Assembly (NCBI RefSeq): GCF_001704415.2
Contig: NC_030823.1
Span: forward strand, 69,936,458-70,000,457
Origin: Capra hircus
Taxonomy: Eukaryota; Chordata; Mammalia; Artiodactyla; Bovidae
Reading direction: 5' to 3'
Length of the DNA: 64,000 nt
The stretch's first letter is position 1, and the number at the start of each line of letters is the position of its first letter. Below are positions 10,447-20,230 of the stretch, in pieces. The position numbers were made by a program, and so were the translations under genes. Below the pieces are notes generated by a model. The model was not told where the DNA came from. It made no database searches and saw nothing but the letters and a program-made list of their open reading frames with translations.

Positions 10447-10944
10447 AGTCAGGGAGTTGATAGGCTGCCCATGTTGAAAAGCAGTGTGGTCCCTCTGCGC
10501 GGGGTACCAGGCTGCTAAGGAAGCCTGAGGCATGCTGTTGTCCCCATCCCAAGCCACAGCTCTCTGCTCATCTGCTTTTAGAGGACACATTTCTCCTTAT
10601 GAGGCCCGCAGCCGCAGTCCCTCTAAACACACACCAGACTCCCTGTGGCAAATTCCTGGGAGAATACATAGCTTGGGAGTCCAGTGGGTGCTCAAGAGGA
10701 CTGTAACTGCAATACACTTGACGCTTGAAGTGTGCCGGGCACCCAGAGTGAGGAGCCTGGCAGGCAGCCCAGCGGCTTGTGCAGACCCTAGCTCTCCCCT
10801 CAGTGGTGAGAACTACGGCATGAGCTACCGTTCATTCACTGGGCCCCACAGATGGCGGGCAAAGGTCAACATCTCGTCTGCTGAAGAGTCACAAGGCAAC
10901 TCACATACTTTCCCTAGAAAGCTTTGTAAATGTCATTACTGCAC
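10447..10944. other. no recognisable feature
   Basis: A plus frame of 196 codons (10532-11122) runs through this DNA into a reversed SINE. The last third is SINE sequence, so I do not treat it as a gene. Confidence 0.5.
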
Positions 10945-11139
10945 GAAAGTGAAAGTCGCTCAGTCGTGTCCGACTCTTTGCGACCCCATGAACTATATAG
11001 TCCACGGAATTCTTCAGGCCAGAATACTGGAATGGGTAGTCTTTCTTTTCTCCAAGGGATCTTCCCAACCCAGGGATCGAACCCAGGTCTCTCACATTGC
11101 AGGCGGATTCTTTACCAAATGAGCTATCAGGGGAGCCAA
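10945..11139 (-). mobile_element. Bov-tA-type SINE
   Basis: AAAGTGAAAGTCGCTCAGTC to GAGCTATCAGGGGAGCC, full reversed length, with CCAGGGATCGAACCCAGGTC over the B-box. Confidence 0.95.
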
Positions 11140-11359
11140 ACAAACTGCCCTTTCTGGGGCCCGAACTCAGGACCTTCAGATTGTGAGACTGACACACTGC
11201 CTATTGCACTAAGAATTATTCATAAATATCAGTGAGACAAAGAACATCCAAAGTCACGTGGAGAGTGAGAGAGTCTCAAGATATGGGCAACAACCAAGGG
11301 GATCTAGCTCACAGCCACACACACGTGTGTCTACCCAGCTGCTGGTATCAACTACTAAT

Positions 11360-11750
11360 TTGGTCTTTGGGGGCTGCTCTAGCAAAATACTATAGATTGG
11401 GTGATTTAAGAGAGGTTTATTCTCTCAAAGTTCTGGAGGGAGGAAAGTTCAAGATCAAGGTGTAAGTATATCCAGTTCTCGGTGAGTCTTCCCAGCTTAT
11501 ACATAGCCGGCCGCCTTCTCACTGTGCCCGCACATGATGTGCAGGGCTAGGAAAGAGAGAAGGCAAAGAAAGCACTCTGGCGTCTCTTTACTCTTCTCTT
11601 AAGGGTGATAATCCCATTATGGAAGCCCCGCCCTCATGACCTCCTCTAAATCTAATTATCTCTCCAAGGGCCCGTCTTCAAATACTATCACACCGGGGAT
11701 CAGACCTCAAGAGATGAATTCTGTGGGGACACAATATAACTATCAAGGTA
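11360..11750 (-). mobile_element. MaLR-type LTR (MST/MLT1 group), solo
   Basis: The reverse LTR plan is clear: GGCTGCTCTAGCAAAATACT, AGAGGTTTATTCTCTCAAAG (the antisense polyadenylation region), GTTCAAGATCAAGGTGTAAG, CCCCGCCCTCATGACCTCC, and CTGTGGGGACACAATAT. No internal retroviral genes adjoin it. Confidence 0.78.
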
Positions 11751-12009
11751 ACTGACTTCAGAGAGCCCATTCTCTGATCCATATTTTTCTCGATAAACCC
11801 TATATTTGTGGCTAATGCTAATATTTTTATTGTACTAAGGCTACAGTAATTAAAGCAACGGAAATTTTAAAATGTACACATCTTCAAAACAGCCGGTTGT
11901 GCTACAGAAAAGCAGTTCACCTGTGTCGAGGGTCTCTCCACTGCTCCATTTTTGTTGGACGGTTGTCCTCAAAGATGGGTGGTGCTGAATATTCACAGTA
12001 AGGAGATCA

Positions 12010-12235
12010 GAGGCTTAGGAATTAGAATGTTTTGGGTTAAAAAGTGATTCTATGATTCCATACCTATGACCCATCTAAACTTGAATTTCCCCACCTATGA
12101 AATGAGTGAGTCATAATGACTTCTACTATTATATATCATGCTTTAGTTGTGTGAAGGTTAAATGAAATATACATGAAACACTCTGCCACAGAGGAGACAT
12201 TGACTACAACGCTGGTATTAATATTGCTGCAGTTG
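12010..12235 (+). mobile_element. MIR SINE, diverged
   Basis: GAATTTCCCCACCTATGAAAT, then GTGTGAAGGTTAAATGAAAT and GAAACACTCTGCCACAGAGG, the MIR 3' half in forward order. Confidence 0.6.
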
Positions 12236-12980
12236 ATATTACAGGACATGACCCTTATATATTCCTGGCTCATATGCACTTTCTACTCAGACTGAGACCT
12301 CCAAGAAGCAGGAATCCAGTTTCCCGTAACTGACTCCTTCTCATGTTCTTGAGATTATCTAAGCTCTCCTGCTTCCTGTAGCTCATGGAGCAGCCCATGG
12401 CGGGCTCTGTTCTTGGGGAACAGAGGAACTACTGTGGCCACTTGCCTGACTACTGACCGAAGAACTCCTGAGATCTTGGGCTCCCAATAAAACTCGCAGC
12501 ACAAGTTAGACCTTGTTTGGTAGGAGGCCAGGAGTTCTCCTGACTCTCCAACCTGCATTGCCCCACCTTGGTACATACTGATCTTTATCCATACCTCATT
12601 ACCTTACCTGCTTATCCTTAACATAACTCTTCAGCCCTGAGCACTGGTTTTCAATGGTGAGCTTCTCCTCACTTTCTCTCTCATGTCTGGCAGGATTCCC
12701 TGGGGTCAGCTATCTGAGCAGGCACCTTGGATCATATTCAGTACTTACTTCCTGGGTAGGTCACCTGTACTTTCCCAGAGTAGAAGGAGGCCTCATTTCC
12801 ACCTGTCCATGTGGTCCTAACTACACCAAGTGACATCAAAGTCTGTGGTCACTCATCTGTGGAAAACTCACAGCCCCAGAGTTCATCCCAATTCCTTTCT
12901 CCAGCACTCTTGAACCACATGAATGACTTGGTTTCCCAGGTAAAGGCTCTGCGCCTTTACCCCCAATGCCCACTCCTAAT
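12236..12980. other. no recognisable feature
   Basis: No family assigned. Short frames at 12355-12576 and 12811-13044 have no supporting signals. Confidence 0.5.
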
Positions 12981-12984
12981 CAAT

Positions 12985-13215
12985 CATCCAGTTATGTCTT
13001 CTAGGAAGCTTTCTGCCTTCTCTCTCAAGCCAAGCTGGATTTAGGGCCTCTCCACCAAGCTTACCTCCACCCTTTCCCAATGTGTTGGAATGAACTGTGT
13101 CTCCGCCTCCCCACTAAACCACGTTCCAGGAGGGCTGGGGCCATGTGTTGTTCATCTCTGTATATCCAGCACTTAGCACTGTGTGTAATACATTGTAAGC
13201 ATGCAGTAAATATTG
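12985..13215 (+). mobile_element. L2 LINE 3' end
   Basis: Ends in the typical L2 3' region: CAGGAGGGCTGGGGCCATGT, TCTGTATATCCAGCACTTAG and GCATGCAGTAAATATTGAAG. Confidence 0.68.
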
Positions 13216-13276
13216 AAGAAAGAAACAAAGAGGAAAAGAAAGAAGGGAAGGAGGAAAGAAGACAGAAAAATAAAGA
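13216..13276 (+). repeat. purine-rich (GAAA)n-like tract
   Basis: About 60 bp almost free of pyrimidines, directly after the L2 end, so likely grown from the L2 tail. Confidence 0.75.
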
Positions 13277-13289
13277 ACAGCCATAGGAA

Positions 13290-14067
13290 GAAGGAAATAA
13301 TGAGAACAGACTAAATCTAATTCTGTAAAAGTCTTCCCAGCGGCCCTGAGCAGTGAAGCTAAAACCCATCCTCCCCTCTGTTTAATCTTCCAACTTCTCT
13401 CTCCCTGTTATTAATGTAAAAATAGAATGAGTTTATATAGACTCATTAAAATCATTGGCTAAATAATGATGATAGTTCCTGGAGCCCTGGGCCATCAGCA
13501 AGCTTTATAAAATACTTTCTACTGACAGGAGGGCATAAAACCATCATCAAACAGGAACACTGAACTTTTTCCTGGTCACAGATACACCGTCCAATCAAAG
13601 GTCAAGGTCAGTCACTTTTGGTGTACGGAGCCCTCTACAGCTGACAAACATTTCCACACACATCCAAGGAGCCGGGGACCGAACAGCTCATAGGGATTCA
13701 CTGTTGGTCATGATCACCTTATAGGTGTCTCCACCAATGGTGAGGAGCAGGGGCCCAGAAAAGTAAGCAGGAAAAACAAAACAGCCAGATAACCCAGAAA
13801 GCATCCACGTGTGTACACACAGACGCACACACTCAACAGTTTAACTTTCCTAACAATGTTTTGCTCAGATTAATAATTAAATGGCCTATGTACTTTGACT
13901 GGAAGCCAACTTCTCAGCAAGGAGAGGTGATGGAGAACCATATCCACGAGGTGAGCCTGGAATGGAAATTAGCCAACCCACTATGCATATAATCTAGTTT
14001 CCTACCTTCATCCCCTATATCTTCTCTGCCTTTGTTCAGCTCAGCATTTTACAGAGGGATTAGGTAT
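13290..14067. other. unassigned single-copy-looking DNA
   Basis: No repeat recognised. The block 13425-13700 has balanced composition and no visible decay from any family, which makes it a reasonable place to look for conserved noncoding sequence. Confidence 0.45.
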
Positions 14068-14212
14068 AAAGATCCCCTGGAGGAGGGCATGGCGACCCAC
14101 TCCAGTGTTCTTGCCTGGAGAAGCCCATGGACAGAGGAGCCTGGTGGGCTACAGTCCATGGGGTTGCACAGAGTTGGACACGACTGAAGAGACTTAGCAT
14201 GCATGCATACAT
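14068..14212 (+). mobile_element. Bov-A-type SINE fragment
   Basis: AAGATCCCCTGGAGGAGGGC to GGACACGACTGAAGAGACTT, with a GCATGCATGCAT end. Confidence 0.92.
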
Positions 14213-15230
14213 GAGAAAGCTCAGTCTACAAACTTTGGTCTGTTCCAGCCAGTTCAGTCTTTGTTCTCTCTACACTGAATGGGAGTAACACTTTGACCCT
14301 GAAGCCTGAGCCCAGCTGTTTCAGTTGTGTTTGGAGACAGCTCCTCTTGGCCTTGGGGGCTCATCCACCCATATGTGTCCTTTCCCTTCAGCAGATCCTG
14401 CTCTCATAGGTACCCTGACACCGTCCTGACAAAGAGTGCATACTCCCCAGGATTCCCTTTGAGTCAGGAATTTCCTTCCTGAAGGTGGAAATCATGTACC
14501 AGTTACTCCCCAGGGTACTGGATAAATGAATGTGGTGGTAGGAAGAGATGATCTATGATAGACCACTTTCTAAAAATACTGTCAAATGTTTATCATGTCT
14601 CCAGAGAGGAAGAGATGAAAGTTAACAAAGGGTCCAAGGGGAGCCCAGCTAGTGCTCAGGCAAGGGAGGCGGAAGTGGGGAAAGGAGCCTGAGAAGGAAG
14701 AAGGCGCAGGCCACAGAGGGGAGTTGTCCTCTCCAAATCCAAGGAGGGCAGCGCCTCCGGGACAGCAGAAGGTCCCCTGTCCCCCAAGGCACCTACCGGG
14801 CCAAGAAGCAGGTGCAAGGCCAGGCCGGCCTCCTTCCCAGTCCCCTCCTCTTCTTCCTCCTTCCCTCCCCGCCTGCTTTCCTTCCGTTGGTTTCTGTTGA
14901 CCGTCTGTGTGTCGGTCCCGTGTGGGTGGTGGGAATATGGGTGGTGGGAAGACAATAAAAGAGTTCCTAACCTCAAGTTATCAAGCCGTAAAACCAGTAG
15001 TGAATGTGCTCCACAAAGCAAACAATGCAGGTATATCATAGGGCCCGTGTGAGAAAAGGTGCCAGACCCAGGGGACCTCAGTGGGAACAGTGGCCATTTT
15101 TACCTGCAGCCTTTCAGGAGCAAGGTCGTTCTCGGTGTGTCTCCACTGCTCCAAATATGAAAGAACAAAGAGATTAGACAATTAAATTCAATGTCAGACT
15201 CTTGATTGGATTTTGTTTGGAAAAAATAAA
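14213..15230. other. unassigned; GC-rich patch and an isolated polyadenylation hexamer
   Basis: 14650-14900 is GC-rich with a pyrimidine tract (about 14840-14890). A twofold GGGTGGTGGGAA repeat (about 14923-14950) precedes an AATAAA at 14954-14959. No credible frame accompanies these. A possible 42-nt minus-strand exon at 15104-15145 is treated in the findings. Confidence 0.4.
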
Positions 15231-15243
15231 AAATCTATTAGAA

Positions 15244-16553
15244 TTTGGGCAATGCCAAAGAATGCTCAAACTACTGCACAATTGCACTCATCTCACACGC
15301 TAGCAAAGTAATGCGCAAAATTCTCCAAGCCAGCCTTCAGCAATACGTGATCCGTGAACTTCCAGATGTTCAAGCTGGTTTTAGAAAAGGCAGAGGAAAC
15401 AGAGATCAAATTACCAATATCTGCTGGATCATCGAAAAAGCAAGAGAGTTCCAGAAAAACATCTACTTCTGTTTTATTGACTATGCCAAAGCCTTTAACT
15501 GTGTGGATCACAACAAACTGTGGAAAATTCTGAAAGAGATGGAAATACCAGACCACCTGACCTGCCTCTTGAGAAACCTATATGCAGGTCAGGAAGCAAC
15601 AGTTAGAACTGGACATGGAACAACAGACTGGTTCCAAATAGGAAAAGGAGTACGTCAAGGCTGTATATTGTCACCCTGCTTATTTACCTTATATACAGAG
15701 TACATCATGAGAAACGCTGGGCTGGAAGAAGCACAAGCTGGAATCAAGATTGCCGGGAGAAATATCAATAACCTCAGATATGCAGATGACAGCACCCTTA
15801 TGGCAGAAAGTGAAGAGGAGCTAAAAAGCCACTTGATGAAAGTGAAAGTGGAGAGTGAAAAAGTTGGCTTAAAGCTCAACATTCAGAAAACGAAGATCAT
15901 GGCATCCAGTCCCATCACTTCATGGGAAATAGATGGGGAAACAGTAGAAACAGTGTCAGACTTGATATTTTTGGGCTCCCAAATCACTGCAGATGGTGAC
16001 TGCAGCCATGAAATTAAAAGACGCTTACTCCCTGGAAGGAACGTTATGACCAACCTAAATAGCATATTCAAAAGCAGAGACATTACTTTGCCAACAAAGG
16101 TCTTGTCTAGTCAAGCCTATAATTTTTCCAGTGGTCATGTATGGATGTGAGAGTTGGACTGTGAAGAAAGCTGAGCGCAGGAGAATTGATGCTTTTGAAC
16201 TGTGGTGTTGGAGAAGACTCTTGAGGGTCCCTTGGACTGCAAGGAGATCCAATCAGTCCATTCTAAAGGAGATCAGTCCTGGGTGTTCATTGGAAGGACT
16301 GATGCTGAAGCTGAAACTCCAATACTTTTGCCACCTCATGTGAAGAGTTGAGTCATTGGAAAAGACCCTGATGCTGGGAGGGATTAGGGGCAGGAGGAGA
16401 AGGGGACAACAGAGGATGAGATGGCTGGATGGCATCACTGACTCGATGGACGTGAGTCTGAGTGAACTCCGGGAGTTGGTGATGGACAGGGAGGCCTGGC
16501 GTGCTGCGATTCAAGGGGTCGCAAAGAGTGGGACATGATTGAGTGACTCAACA
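15244..16553 (+). mobile_element. BovB LINE, 5'-truncated, reverse transcriptase to 3' end
   Basis: Starts abruptly inside the reverse transcriptase (GGCAATGCCAAAGAATGCTC) and runs to the BovB 3' terminus near 16553. The upstream half of the element, with the endonuclease domain, is absent. Identity to the sister copy at 39880-41275 is high over the domain. Confidence 0.97.
15245..16538 (+). pseudogene. BovB reverse transcriptase pseudogene
   Basis: In BovB this protein copies element RNA into DNA at the insertion site. The first frame (15245-16150, 301 codons) keeps motif A (FIDYAKAF, catalytic Asp near residue 79), the GKGVRQGCILSP turn, and motif C (YADD, residues 179-182). A frameshift near 16105-16130 moves the reading to the frame that restarts at 16131. 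There a TGA stands where sister copies have a CGA arginine codon (near 16341, a CpG-type change), and the last part reads 16356-16538. The motif-C residue after YADD is Ser rather than the Thr or Asn of sister copies. It lacks the N-terminal endonuclease and is dead. The MGNAKECS start is an accidental Met at the truncation point. Confidence 0.9.
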
Positions 16554-16559
16554 GATTAG

Positions 16560-16690
16560 GACTTTCCTAAAGGTCCACTGTTTAAGATTCGGAGCTTCCA
16601 CTGAAGGGAGAACGATCTGATCCCTGGTCAGGGCACTAAAGATCCTGCATACCACATAGCCGTTAATAAATAATAAAGGTTAAACTCTGC
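16560..16690 (+). mobile_element. CHR-type SINE, degraded
   Basis: GGACTTTCCTAAAGGTCCAC head and GATCCCTGGTCAGGGCACTA over the B-box, with AATAAATAATAAAGG as the remains of the tail. It directly follows the BovB end. Confidence 0.65.
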
Positions 16691-16767
16691 AAGGCCTTGA
16701 GAAAAAAATTTTTTTAATCTATTAGAAGGCTTAATGGGGGACATTTTGAAACTCTTTATATAGATTG

Positions 16768-16961
16768 AAAGTGAAAGTCGCTCGGTCGCATCTGACTCTT
16801 TGCAACCCCATGGACTATACAGTACATGGAATTCTCCATGCCAGAATACTGGAGTGGGTAGCCTTTCCCTTCTCCAGGGGACCTTCCCAATCCAGGGGTC
16901 GAACCTAGATCTCCCACATTGCAGGTGGATTCTTTACCAGCTGAGCCACAAGGGAAGCCCC
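16768..16961 (-). mobile_element. Bov-tA-type SINE with target-site duplication
   Basis: AAAGTGAAAGTCGCTCGGTC to GAGCCACAAGGGAAGCC. CTTTATATAGATT stands on both sides (ending at 16767 and starting at 16963), a clean 13-bp duplication. Confidence 0.96.
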
Positions 16962-17329
16962 CTTTATATAGATTAGGAATTAGGTAATTCAGGTAATCAT
17001 TATAAATGTTCTTAAATGTAATAAAGATTATTGTGAATATCTAGGAAAATGTCCTTATTGCTCAAGAGGTGTGTGTTTAGGTGTTTAGGGTCACGTCTAC
17101 ATTTCACTTTGAAATGGTTCAGGAAAAAAAAATGTATATATACAGCAAAATGTAAGCAATTGTAGAATCAAGGAGAGGGACTCCCGTATCAATTGTACTA
17201 TTCCCTCAGCTTTTCCACCCGTTTGAATCTTTTCCTAATACAATCAGTTGAAAACATTCTCTCCTCTTGCTAGCTGTTACACTAAGTTCCCAGTAGAATA
17301 AGGCCATTTACGGAGCAGTTCACCAACCA

Positions 17330-17540
17330 GTAATCATAGCTGAGACTTGCCAGGTGCCGGGAAATTCTGAGAGCCAGCATGCTTTCTCTCCTTTAGTCCT
17401 CAAAACAGCCCTGCGTCAGCGTGGGCTTTCCTTCACAGAGAGAGGAAACTGAGGCTCAGCCAGGGGACGCGCTCGGCCTACCTCCCACCGCTGGTAACCC
17501 TCAGGACCGGATCCCAGCCGGGCTTTGATGCGGTTCTAGT
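17330..17540 (-). mobile_element. MIR SINE
   Basis: GACTTGCCAGGTGCCGGGAAA, TAGTCCTCAAAACAGCCCTG and AGAGAGAGGAAACTGAGGCT follow the reversed MIR. Several CpGs remain in the last third. Confidence 0.68.
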
Positions 17541-18554
17541 CCATGAGCTCCTAGCCACGATCCCCAGGAAACACTCTGAAATGCAACGTTTAGTTGAAGA
17601 GAGGGTGACAGAAATCATTTCCAAGAAGGTCAATCTGTCAGCCTGCGAGCCCAAACAAGAGCTTGTCCTGCTTTAATAAGGAGAAGAAAGGCCTCCAGGG
17701 GCTGCAGGGGAGGAGAGGCCACCAGTGAGCGGGGAAGGGCGGAGGAGGAGGACGCTGGGAAGGAAACGTGGCCTTACCTTGTGTACCGACAACGATTTGG
17801 GGACAAATGGAAGCTGTAAGGCAGGTATTTCTCTTTGGAGCAGCAAAGTAGTTTCTGTTTAGTAGAGGATTTGCTACAATCAACACTGCTCTACATCACT
17901 AATGAAAGCTGGGGGCGGGGGAGGGGGGAATCACAGCTGAGACCTATCATGGTGTCTTCTTCCCAAAGGCTTTCTTAATCAAGATCTCATTATGCCTGAA
18001 ATTCCTATTCACTGACCCACCATTCAGGACACGCAATACGATTTATGAGAGCGGGGCTGGGCTGCCATTCCCCACCCTGTAACCCCTGGTGACCCGGGCC
18101 AGAGCGCGCTAAGGGCAGGGTGTGCCCGGGCAATGGCCTCTATAGGAATTTCAACCCCGACTTCAACTTATTCGCCCTCTGCTCCTGTCTCATGACTAAC
18201 CAGCCCATGCACACGGCAAAGCCACTGTTCCAGAGCCAGCCTGGCAGACCTACCGTGTAATAAACCAGGGTCAAGTTCTATTTTGCTCTCGGTGTATGAA
18301 ATGTAAGAGTTGGGGAAATCATGTAAAAAGTCAGGAGTATGTAAACACTCCAGACACCAGTCTCCCAGGGGTTTGGCATTAGAACAAAAGTCGCTTCCTT
18401 CAGTGCCCTTTTCTTATAGCCCAGCTTTCCCTGTGAGGGCAGAACTACTTTATAAAACCTCCATCTAGTGGGGTGTGCTGAGTAACAGGATTCACCACTT
18501 GTGCAGGGACGCAAAGGGTTGCCTTGTGCAGACTCTAGGGACCGCCCTGGCAAG
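17541..18554. other. no recognisable feature
   Basis: A G-rich run at 17911-17930 is the only compositional oddity. No exon or repeat assigned. Confidence 0.5.
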
Positions 18555-18672
18555 TTTGTTTGTTTGTTTGTTTTATTTATTTTTAAAATTTTTTAAATTT
18601 TTTACTTTACAATACTGTATTGGTTTTGCCATATATCAACATGAATCCGCCACGGGTGTACATGAGAACCAC
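18555..18672 (-). mobile_element. ruminant L1 3' end
   Basis: A TTTG and T-rich tail (18555-18610), then TACAATACTGTATTGGTTTT and ATCAACATGAATCCGCCAC, the reversed last 100 bp of a ruminant L1 3' UTR. Confidence 0.75.
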
Positions 18673-18674
18673 AA

Positions 18675-19199
18675 TCATACCAGCTGACCTCAGTAGATAT
18701 TTCTAGAAAATTCACTCCATTGTGACAGTTACAGACCCTTCTTCAGCCAAAGACCAGGGGCAACAGACTCTCAAGCAGCCCTCAGAAATCAAAATGTTGA
18801 AGTCAACTCTCATGATTCCTGAGAAGCAGGAATTTCAACTCAGTGGGAAAGGAAACTATCACCCAAACTTCCGAAAGCTACAGAAATGACAGCTCTTTTA
18901 AAAATCCCCAAGTGAAACGTGCACCAGGGAGGGAAGCGGCAATAGGAGAACGTATGTCAAAATAAACAGCTTTTACGGGACATTTCCCCCTCAAACAGTA
19001 CTCCTGTCCTTAATCCATCCTGAACACCCCATGGCTGTAAGCATCTGATTAGCTGCGGCACAAACCTCACCTGCTCATCGCCAGAACTGGTCCCCTTCCC
19101 CTGGCTTCTCTGAGCCCCATCACTCTCTCCTCCCAATGACTTTTGCAAAGGTCAGCATGAAGCCACCCTCTCCTGCTTAAAAGTTGTGGCTGGCTCCCG
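18675..19199. other. no recognisable feature
   Basis: No assigned repeat or frame of interest. Confidence 0.5.
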
Positions 19200-19505
19200 C
19201 TGCCTTACATGATAAACATGCACTTTATTTATCTGACACCTAGGACTTCAAGACTCCTTCAGCCTCCTTTCCCCTGATATGATGGGATAGGGGTGTGCTC
19301 CCAAGCAAACTTTGTCCCAGTCACACAGATTTCTCTGAATTCTCTCCCTGTCTCCAATCTGTGGCTCCTCACAATACCTTCTCACTAGCTGTTTCCCCCC
19401 TAGGATGCTCTTCTTTCTTCCTCTGGGTCCACAGACAAAACTGAGGCTTTAAGACTCAGCTCATATCCCCATTGAGCTCATCCAGAAAACTCTCTCTTCC
19501 TCTAC
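19200..19505 (+). mobile_element. possible L2 LINE fragment
   Basis: CTAGGATGCTCTTCTTTCTTC followed by AAGACTCAGCTCATATCC resembles the L2 3' UTR stretch. Weak match by eye. Confidence 0.4.
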
Positions 19506-19511
19506 ACACCA

Positions 19512-19540
19512 GAGACCACACACAGACACACAGACACACA

Positions 19541-19587
<47 letters not shown>
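19512..19587. repeat. (CA)n microsatellite
   Basis: A pure AC run of 23 units (19542-19587), preceded by GACACACA-type interrupted units. Long enough to be polymorphic. Confidence 0.98.
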
Positions 19588-19589
<2 letters not shown>

Positions 19590-19814
19590 GGGCTCCCAGC
19601 TTATCTCCCTGGCTGTTCAACCATCACACCTCTTCCCAGGGCCCTGCCCTGCCCTCTGTTCGCATACCTGCTGCCTACATGGGGTGGGAGCACTAACGTC
19701 AGGACAGAGCCCACCCAGCACTCATCTTCACGCTCCTGGCTTTCTTCTTCGGTGCCTGGCACCCAGTAGGTCTTTCATAGTGTGGAAGGGATCTAGCTTC
19801 TCCCCAGCCAGCCA

Positions 19815-20008
19815 GTGTGCTAAGTGTGTTAGTCGCTCAGTTGTGTCCGACTCTGCAACCCCATGGACTGTAGCCCACCAGGTTCCTCTGTCCCTGGAAT
19901 TCTCCAGGCAAGAATACTGGAGTGGGTTACCATGCCCTCCTCCAGGGGATCTTCCTGATCCAGGATCGAACCCGGGTCTCCTGCATTGCAGGCAGATTCT
20001 TTCCAGCG
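19815..20008 (-). mobile_element. Bov-tA-type SINE
   Basis: GTGTTAGTCGCTCAGTTGTG to GCAGGCAGATTCTTTCCAGC, with GGATCGAACCCGGGTCTCCT over the B-box. Confidence 0.94.
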
Positions 20009-20040
20009 AGGCCAGGGCTCGAATTCCATGTCTTCCCAGA

Positions 20041-20230
20041 CACCTGACAGGCAAGATTTCTGCCACTGCTTAACTCTGTATCCTATATGGTCTATAAATT
20101 GTTACTTCTCTCTTCCTGAATATTTTGCTACTATTCACCGGACAGGACAGGAAAGATTTCTGCCCCCGCAGAACTCTGTGTCCTATATGGTCTGTAAATT
20201 GTTACTTCTCTCTTCCTGAATATTTTGCTA
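20041..20230. repeat. tandem duplication, period 100 bp
   Basis: 20046-20130 recurs at 20146-20230 at exactly 100-bp spacing with about 7 differences in 85 positions. The shared core includes TCCTATATGGTCT and the run GTTACTTCTCTCTTCCTGAA. Not part of any repeat family I know. Confidence 0.95.

Noticed and set aside
10532..11122. 196-codon plus frame
   Set aside because: Ends inside a reversed Bov-tA and has no recognisable domain.
11360..11750. Possible endogenous retrovirus
   Set aside because: Only LTR sequence is present here and at 46567. No gag, pol or env remnants adjoin either, so they are solo LTRs.
14650..14960. GC-rich patch with AATAAA as a gene 3' end
   Set aside because: No coding frame or splice structure leads into it, and a single AATAAA is common by chance.
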